DNA of 64,000 bases from Litorimonas sp049647245 (GTDB lineage: Bacteria > Pseudomonadota > Alphaproteobacteria > Caulobacterales > Maricaulaceae): contig JBARXH010000205.1 of the NCBI GenBank assembly GCA_049647245.1, forward strand, positions 1 to 64,000. Direction: 5' to 3'. A model generated the notes under the pieces. The model was not told the origin of the DNA and made no database searches. It was given only the letters and a program-made list of their open reading frames with translations. Both the position numbers and the translations under genes were made by a program. Shown piece after piece: positions 58,953-64,000 of the stretch (its first letter is position 1; every line of letters begins with the position of its first letter).

Positions 58953-59564
58953 ATGACTTCCACGATTGTGCGAACTCTCGCAGCTTCCATCTTCCTTGCG
59001 ACACTCTTAGTCGCGCCCGTCCAAGCTCAAACGCACGAGCATCCTGGCCATGACATGCCCGCTTCCGGGATGCCCAAGATGGACCATGGCAAGATGGACC
59101 ATGGTAGCACGAACCACGATGGCATGATGACGATGCGGGCCACCCACATGGTCGAGGCCCGCGGTTCTCTGGTCGCGCTGAACCGCGAAACGCGCGAGGC
59201 AACCATCCGCCACGATGCGATCCCCGCCGTGTCCTGGCCCGCCGCACAGATGGTCTTTCCAGTCAGCAACGGGGTTGATTTGAAAACGCTCGCGCCCGGC
59301 CAGGCTGTCCAGTTCACCTTGCACCGGGCAGCGGATGGGAGCCTTCCCCTGGTCGAACTCTGTTCCGCTCAAGGTAACGGCATCACGCCGGGTCTGTGTG
59401 CCTCCGGCATGAACCACGAGACCATGAATCATGGCCAGATGGATCATTCGAAAATGGACCATTCGGCAATGCCGCATGGAGCCATGTCGCACGGCGATTC
59501 ACACGCTTCGGGCACTGACGCAGCGACCCCGTCGGACGCGCATCGCCACGATGCGAACGAGTAG
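58953..59564 (+). CDS. CusF-like periplasmic copper-binding protein with Met/His-rich arms
   Basis: A 203-residue exported protein (signal peptide to about residue 26, VQAQ). The centre (residues ~69-135) follows CusF: GSLVALNRETREATIRHDAI, then VSWPAAQMVF with the Trp and Met of the Cu(I) site. On both sides lie repetitive Met/His arms (MPKMDHGKMDHG; MNHGQMDHSKMDHSAMPHG). It should bind copper in the periplasm and hand it to the CopA oxidase encoded next. The repeated arms probably arose by local duplication. Confidence 0.83.
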   Translation: MTSTIVRTLAASIFLATLLVAPVQAQTHEHPGHDMPASGMPKMDHGKMDHGSTNHDGMMTMRATHMVEARGSLVALNRETREATIRHDAIPAVSWPAAQMVFPVSNGVDLKTLAPGQAVQFTLHRAADGSLPLVELCSAQGNGITPGLCASGMNHETMNHGQMDHSKMDHSAMPHGAMSHGDSHASGTDAATPSDAHRHDANE

Positions 59565-59580
59565 GCGCGGGGGCAAAGCC

Positions 59581-61380
59581 ATGACATTCGACAGACGCCG
59601 TTTCCTTCAAACCTCCCTCGGATCCGCCGCTGCGCTCGGTGCATCCGGGCTAATGCCGGCCTGGGCGCGGCCCGCATCGATGGGCAATCTGGGCTTGCCC
59701 GCGCTCACCGGGACTGACTTTGATTTGACGGTTTCCCAATTCCCGATCCGCATCGACGGCCGAGACACGCTGGCAACCGGCGTCAATGGGACCGTGCCTG
59801 CGCCGCTGATCCGGTTTCGTGAAGACACACCTATTCGTCTCAACGTCCGCAACGATCTCGATGTTGACACCTCGATCCATTGGCACGGCCTGCTCGTGCC
59901 GTTCCATATGGACGGTGTGCCCGGCGTCAGCTTTCCTGGGATCAAGCCCAGGTCCAGCTTCACCTACGAATTCTCGACCCCTCAGAACGGGACTTACTGG
60001 TATCATTCCCATTCCGGGCTGCAGGAACAGGTCGGTCACTACGGCCCGCTCATCATCGATCCGAAAGGCTCCGATCCGGTTGCCTACGACCGGGAATACG
60101 TTCTCATGCTGGGCGACTGGACCTTCACGGACCCGCACCGGATCTTCGACAAGCTGAAGAAGAATGCGGAAAGCCTGAATTTCAACCAGCCCACGATCGG
60201 CAACCCCAAGGGGCTGACCGGGATGTGGGGTGCAATGCGGATGTCGCCGAACGATCTCGCCGATGTCACGGGCGAGACCTACACTTACGTCATCAATGGC
60301 CATTCCACGGCCGACAACTTTAACATGGTCTTCCGGCCGGGTGAGCGGGTCCGGCTACGGATCATCAATGCCGCCGCCATGACGCTCTTCAACGTCCGGA
60401 TGCCCGGCCTGCCCATGACGGTCGTGCAAGCCGACGGGCTGAACGTCCGTCCGATCGAGACCGACGAGTTCCAGATCGGCGTGGCGGAAACCTACGACGT
60501 CATCGTCCAGCCAACGGAAAGCCAGCCCTTCGCCTTCGTGGCCGAAAGCATCGACCGGTCCGGCCAGGTCGTCGCCACGCTGGGTCCGCGGCCCGGCATG
60601 CGCGCAGCCGAGCCGAGACTGCGGCCCGTCCCCGTTCTCACGATGAAAGACATGGGAATGGACCATGGTTCGATGGCGGGTATGTCCGGCATGGATCACG
60701 CCAGCATGTCCGGGCAGACAGCGTCAATGGCTGGACACGCCGCGATGGGCCCCGGTCCTGATCCGCATGGGGCGCCCGTCCAACTGCCCCGCGTCGAAGC
60801 GAATTTGGAGCGCAGCCCCGGCGTCGTCAACATCGCCGCCATGCCCATGAACCGTCTGGACGAGCCCGGCATCGGCCTGGAAGACGTCCCGCACCGCACG
60901 CTCACCTACGCCGACCTGCGCAGTCTCGAACCCAACCCCGACACGCGCGCGCCCGCCCGCGAAGTCGTCGTACATCTGACGTCCAACATGGAACGCTACA
61001 TGTGGTCCTTCGACGGCGTGAAGTTCTCAGAAATCACCGCACCGATCACCTTCATGGAAGGCGAGCGGGTCCGGATGACGCTGGTGAACAACACCATGAT
61101 GCCGCATCCGATCCATCTGCACGGCATGTTCTTCGACCTCGTCAACGGGGGAGGCCAGCACATGCCGCGCAAGCACACAGTTGTCGTCAAACCGGGAGAA
61201 AAGCTGTCCGCCGACATCTCGGCCGATCACGCCGGAGACTGGGCGTTTCACTGCCACCTCATCTACCACATGCATGCGGGCATGATGCAGGTGGTGACAG
61301 TTCAGCCGAACCCTCTCATCGAGCGTACCGACCGGATCGACGCCGCACTGCTGCGCCCCGATGCGGAGAAGGCCCCATGA
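59581..61380 (+). CDS. copA: Multicopper oxidase, CopA/PcoA copper-resistance family
   Basis: A 599-residue periplasmic oxidase that converts Cu(I) to less toxic Cu(II). The Tat signal is DRRRFLQTSLGSAAALGASG. Cupredoxin copper sites are present: IHWHGLLVPFHMDG, YWYHSHSG, HPIHLHGMFF and FHCHLIYHMHAGMMQ, which together hold type 1, 2 and 3 copper ligands. A Met/His-rich stretch lies in the middle (MDHGSMAGMSGMDHASMSG). The start at 59581 is fixed by the Tat motif. It overlaps copB by four bases. Confidence 0.93.
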   Translation: MTFDRRRFLQTSLGSAAALGASGLMPAWARPASMGNLGLPALTGTDFDLTVSQFPIRIDGRDTLATGVNGTVPAPLIRFREDTPIRLNVRNDLDVDTSIHWHGLLVPFHMDGVPGVSFPGIKPRSSFTYEFSTPQNGTYWYHSHSGLQEQVGHYGPLIIDPKGSDPVAYDREYVLMLGDWTFTDPHRIFDKLKKNAESLNFNQPTIGNPKGLTGMWGAMRMSPNDLADVTGETYTYVINGHSTADNFNMVFRPGERVRLRIINAAAMTLFNVRMPGLPMTVVQADGLNVRPIETDEFQIGVAETYDVIVQPTESQPFAFVAESIDRSGQVVATLGPRPGMRAAEPRLRPVPVLTMKDMGMDHGSMAGMSGMDHASMSGQTASMAGHAAMGPGPDPHGAPVQLPRVEANLERSPGVVNIAAMPMNRLDEPGIGLEDVPHRTLTYADLRSLEPNPDTRAPAREVVVHLTSNMERYMWSFDGVKFSEITAPITFMEGERVRMTLVNNTMMPHPIHLHGMFFDLVNGGGQHMPRKHTVVVKPGEKLSADISADHAGDWAFHCHLIYHMHAGMMQVVTVQPNPLIERTDRIDAALLRPDAEKAP

Positions 61381-62195
61381 TCCGCCGTGTCGCGTGGGCA
61401 GGAACGACCGTACTGTCGGCGTTCGTCCTCTTGTTTCCCCTCACTGCGTCCGCGCAGAGTTCCGAAACTCCGGATGACGGCAAGCCTTGGTCCATGGCCG
61501 ACCGATACTGGGGCGAAGAGGCTATGGCCGAAGCGCGCGAAGAGGTCATGGCCGCCAACGGCGATCTCAACACCTATATGGTCATGTTTGACCGGCTGGA
61601 ATGGCAGGACACGGGCGGAGACGGCACGCTGCTCTGGGATTTCCAAGGCTGGTACGGCGGCGACATCGACAAGCTCTTCATCAAGAGCGAAGGCGAAGTC
61701 TCCTTGGAAGACGACGAGATCGAAGATGCCGAGGTGCAGGCTCTCTGGTCACGCGCCGTCGCTCCCTTCTGGGACGTACAGGCCGGTCTTCGATACGATC
61801 TGGAGCCCAAAGGCCGCACCCATGCGGTTCTCGGCCTTCAGGGTCTCGCGCCTTACTGGTTCGAGGTGGATGCAGCCGCTTTCCTCTCCACGGATGGCGA
61901 TCTGTCGGCCCGCATCGAAGCCGAATATGAGCTGCGTTTCTCCCAACGCCTCGTCCTGCAACCTCGCATCGAAGCCAACCTGTCGGCGCAGGACATCCCG
62001 GAGCTCGGCATCGGCTCGGGCTTGACCGGGATCGAGCCGGGCGTGCGTCTTCAATATGAAATCCGACGCACCTTCGCGCCTTACATCGGCGTCGAGTGGC
62101 AGAAGCAGTTTGGTGACACGGCGGACTTCACCCGCGCCAACGGCGAGGATTCCGACAAGATCGTCGGCGTCGTCGGCTTGCGGACTTGGTTCTAG
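61377..62195 (+). CDS. copB: Copper-resistance outer-membrane protein CopB
   Basis: A 272-residue CopB/PcoB family beta-barrel. The signal peptide ends at PLTASAQ (residues ~21-27). The mature protein has the family blocks DRLEWQDTGGDGTLLWDFQG, FWDVQAGLRYDLEP and TFAPYIGVEWQKQFG and a C-terminal Phe (LRTWF), typical of outer-membrane insertion. It works with CopA in copper sequestration. The ATG overlaps the copA stop (ATGA). Confidence 0.92.
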   Translation: MIRRVAWAGTTVLSAFVLLFPLTASAQSSETPDDGKPWSMADRYWGEEAMAEAREEVMAANGDLNTYMVMFDRLEWQDTGGDGTLLWDFQGWYGGDIDKLFIKSEGEVSLEDDEIEDAEVQALWSRAVAPFWDVQAGLRYDLEPKGRTHAVLGLQGLAPYWFEVDAAAFLSTDGDLSARIEAEYELRFSQRLVLQPRIEANLSAQDIPELGIGSGLTGIEPGVRLQYEIRRTFAPYIGVEWQKQFGDTADFTRANGEDSDKIVGVVGLRTWF

Positions 62196-62204
62196 GAGGT
62201 CGCC

Positions 62205-63230
62205 ATGGGAGGTTTCATCGAACCCAATATCCACCCGGTCATCGTTCACTTCGGCTTTGCGCTCATTGTGACCGCGCTGCTGGCCTATCTGCTGGGATTT
62301 CGTCGTCCGGTCACACCCCGCAGCGAGACCCTGACGACGGCAGGTGACTGGATGCTCGCCTTCGGTGTCGTCGCCATCCTCGCGACGGCCGCATCGGGAC
62401 TTTGGGCGTATTACAGGGTTGCCCATGACGGTCCCTCCCATGCGGCCATGACGCTGCACCGCAATTGGGCCTTGCCGACGGCTGGCGCGGTTTTACTTGT
62501 CGGGGCTTGGCGGTGGACGCAGCGTGTCGCGCCTCCGACACTGGGCTTTCTCGCAACATTCGGGCTCGTCTGTGCGTCCCTGACGGCAACGGCCTGGCTG
62601 GGCGGCACGCTCGTCTACCAATATGGATTAGGCGTCCAGCAACTTCCCGTCGTCGCTGGAGAGGGTCATGACGATGGTCACGATCATGATCACGGGCCGG
62701 AAATCGCGACGAAAGCCGATCCAGATGCTCATGCACGTCATGATGGATCGTCTGACGACCTATCCTTGGAAAACTTGGCGGCAGCCGGTCCCTCGCAGAT
62801 TGCGGACATGGTTGGCGATGCGCTCAGGACTGAAAACGCAGCGGCACTTGAAGCTCTTTTCCTGCCGTCCATCATCATTGCCGAAGGGGGCGCCGCCGAG
62901 CGATCCTTCGTGGAATATGCCTCCCATCACATGATTTCCGACATGGCCTATGTCGGCGCGACGACCGCGCAGACTGTGAAACGAGACGTCATCGATCAGA
63001 ATGGGCTGGCCGTGGTCGTCACGGAATCCCTCATCACGGGCCGCTTTCGACAGAAAGATGTTCGCAATCGGCTCATGGAGACGCTGACACTCCAAAAAAC
63101 CGATGCAGGCTGGCGGATCGCCCACGTCCATTGGTCGAGCGGCGCAGCCCCTGAAGCCGGGGGCCCGAGCCATAGCCACGACGATCACGAGCATGTCGAG
63201 CCCTACGCATCAACGGAAGGGGCCGACTGA
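62205..63230 (+). CDS. DUF2231-like membrane domain fused to a SnoaL/NTF2-like domain
   Basis: A 341-residue two-part protein. Residues ~1-145 hold four hydrophobic helices with IHPVIVHFGFALIV and LHRNWALPTAGAVLL, the DUF2231 pattern. A His/Asp linker (HDDGHDHDHGPE) follows. The C-terminal ~130 residues (FVEYASHHMISDMAYVGATT; LQKTDAGWRIAHVHWSSG) look like a SnoaL/NTF2 cone. It ends in a second His-rich tail (HSHDDHEH). AGGAGG precedes the start. It probably binds metal at the membrane; the fusion is unusual. Confidence 0.75.
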   Translation: MGGFIEPNIHPVIVHFGFALIVTALLAYLLGFRRPVTPRSETLTTAGDWMLAFGVVAILATAASGLWAYYRVAHDGPSHAAMTLHRNWALPTAGAVLLVGAWRWTQRVAPPTLGFLATFGLVCASLTATAWLGGTLVYQYGLGVQQLPVVAGEGHDDGHDHDHGPEIATKADPDAHARHDGSSDDLSLENLAAAGPSQIADMVGDALRTENAAALEALFLPSIIIAEGGAAERSFVEYASHHMISDMAYVGATTAQTVKRDVIDQNGLAVVVTESLITGRFRQKDVRNRLMETLTLQKTDAGWRIAHVHWSSGAAPEAGGPSHSHDDHEHVEPYASTEGAD

Positions 63231-64000
63231 TGGTGGCCGTTACACCCTACTCGGTTCCCCGCGATCCCCTGCTTGGAGCCAACCATTTGACGGCCATCCG
63301 TTGGATTTTGGCCAGCCTCGTCGCGCTGGGTCATCTCTACCTTCTCACGACTGCCTATGAGCCTGTGCGGATCCATCAATGGACGGGCGGATATATGGCC
63401 GTGAACGGATTTTTCGTTCTCAGCGGCATGTTGATCGCCAAGAGCCTGGCGTTCCGGGGCGATCTCAAAGCCTATGCGATTTCACGGGCCCTGCGCATCT
63501 ATCCGGCCCTCATTGTCCTCCTCCTGGCATTCGCGTTCGTATTCTCGCCCATCTTCTCACGACCGGGCGGTCTCGAGAACGTCTTGTCTCTGGAGACCTG
63601 GGCCTATGTCATGCGCGTGCTCCTGTTGGGAGATCCGCAAAACGCTCCGGGCGGCATCTTCGCGGGCAATCTTGAGGCCGACTTCAACGGGCCGCTCTGG
63701 ACGATCCGCTACGAGATCGCAGCCTATATTCTGGCGGCGCTCGGTTTTGCGGTGGGCGTTCTGAAACGACCGATTTTGACGCTCGGGGCATTCATCGCCG
63801 TTCAGACGACCTATCTTGTCCTGCCATACGTCATGGACGTGTCGAACCTTCCAACCGGGTTCGTTCCGCTCCTTCGTCTGTCGTCCTGCTTCCTTCTCGG
63901 CATGTCTCTATGGCATTGGCCCCGCGCCCGCCGCCCACATTGGGGACTTGTCGCCTTGGCCATTGGCGCCTTTCTCTGGCTCGGCAGCGGCTTTGGTGGC
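63230..64000 (+). CDS. Acyltransferase 3 family protein, 5' part (runs off the window)
   Basis: The ATG overlaps the preceding stop (TGATG), and the frame is open to base 64000, giving 257 residues. LTAIRWILASLVALGHLYLL at residues ~18-37, GGYMAVNGFFVLSGMLIAKS and SRALRIYPALIVLLL are the opening blocks of OafA/YrhL-like integral-membrane acyltransferases, which O-acetylate surface sugars. At least six membrane helices are visible. The gene is unrelated to metal resistance and may mark cargo of another kind or the return to chromosomal DNA. Confidence 0.85.
   Translation, partial: MVAVTPYSVPRDPLLGANHLTAIRWILASLVALGHLYLLTTAYEPVRIHQWTGGYMAVNGFFVLSGMLIAKSLAFRGDLKAYAISRALRIYPALIVLLLAFAFVFSPIFSRPGGLENVLSLETWAYVMRVLLLGDPQNAPGGIFAGNLEADFNGPLWTIRYEIAAYILAALGFAVGVLKRPILTLGAFIAVQTTYLVLPYVMDVSNLPTGFVPLLRLSSCFLLGMSLWHWPRARRPHWGLVALAIGAFLWLGSGFGG

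Noticed and set aside
61002..61376. Long 5' extension of the copB frame into copA
   Set aside because: The signal peptide begins at 61377, where the ATGA overlap with copA provides coupling.
1..64000. CRISPR array or rRNA genes
   Set aside because: No regularly spaced direct repeats and no rRNA-like sequence were seen on either strand.

Overview
The window is GC-rich, densely coded DNA from an alphaproteobacterium. The evidence is a GAAC-N7-GAAC LexA box in front of an imuA-imuB-dnaE2 cassette, a trb-type conjugation module with the DUF736/DUF2274/DUF2840/DUF2285 accessory set usual in alphaproteobacterial integrative elements, and copper and cobalt-zinc-cadmium resistance genes. The gene content would fit a Hyphomonadales/Maricaulales-like marine lineage, but the genus cannot be fixed from this sequence.

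Bases 1-6740 look like core chromosome: a CHAT-domain protein cut by the window edge, an MFS exporter, a lipoprotein with a methyltransferase-like fold, an NDUFA9-like Rossmann protein, a Sir2 deacylase and an aspartate/glutamate racemase family protein. A tRNA-Leu(CAG) at 6743-6829 is followed directly by a tyrosine integrase (6917-8287), which marks the left end of an integrative and conjugative element (ICE). No second copy of the tRNA 3' end was seen, so the right end probably lies beyond 64000.

From 8463 to 20947 the minus strand carries a mating-pair and coupling operon, transcribed traG-hyp-copG-trbB-C-D-E-J-L-F-G-I-DUF2274-DUF736. trbE has an in-frame TGA 80 codons before its natural end. 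Bases 27153-31397 hold the relaxase, TraF peptidase, DUF2840, an AlpA-like HTH protein and a DUF2285 protein. Bases 31607-36603 hold DUF736, a ParB-like protein, an orphan MutS domain I protein, an uncharacterised protein and ArdA. The DUF736 gene faces a decayed inverted copy of itself across a perfect 24-bp inverted repeat.

The most striking cargo lies between traG and the relaxase (21248-26830). It is a lower-GC, translationally coupled operon of an acyl carrier protein, an XRE repressor, an ImmA/IrrE metallopeptidase fused to a chagasin-like (I42) domain, a papain-like protease, a divergent thymidylate-synthase-fold protein and a MazG-like nucleotide pyrophosphohydrolase. It converges on a gene resembling the helical domain of 5-hydroxymethyl-dU DNA kinases. 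An operator sits exactly between the -35 and -10 of its promoter. The combination suggests a nucleotide or DNA-base modification system with a protease/inhibitor control branch, perhaps for defence.

From 37 kb onward there is stress and metal cargo: an SOS mutagenesis cassette (38109-43634); a P1B-type ATPase, CDF transporter, MerR regulator and Czc-type tripartite RND efflux system (43766-53785) with two matching MerR-type promoters; a DUF5623 pair; an Abi/HEPN protein; and a copper module under a CsoR repressor (57870-62195). A DUF2231 fusion protein and an acyltransferase cut by the window edge follow.
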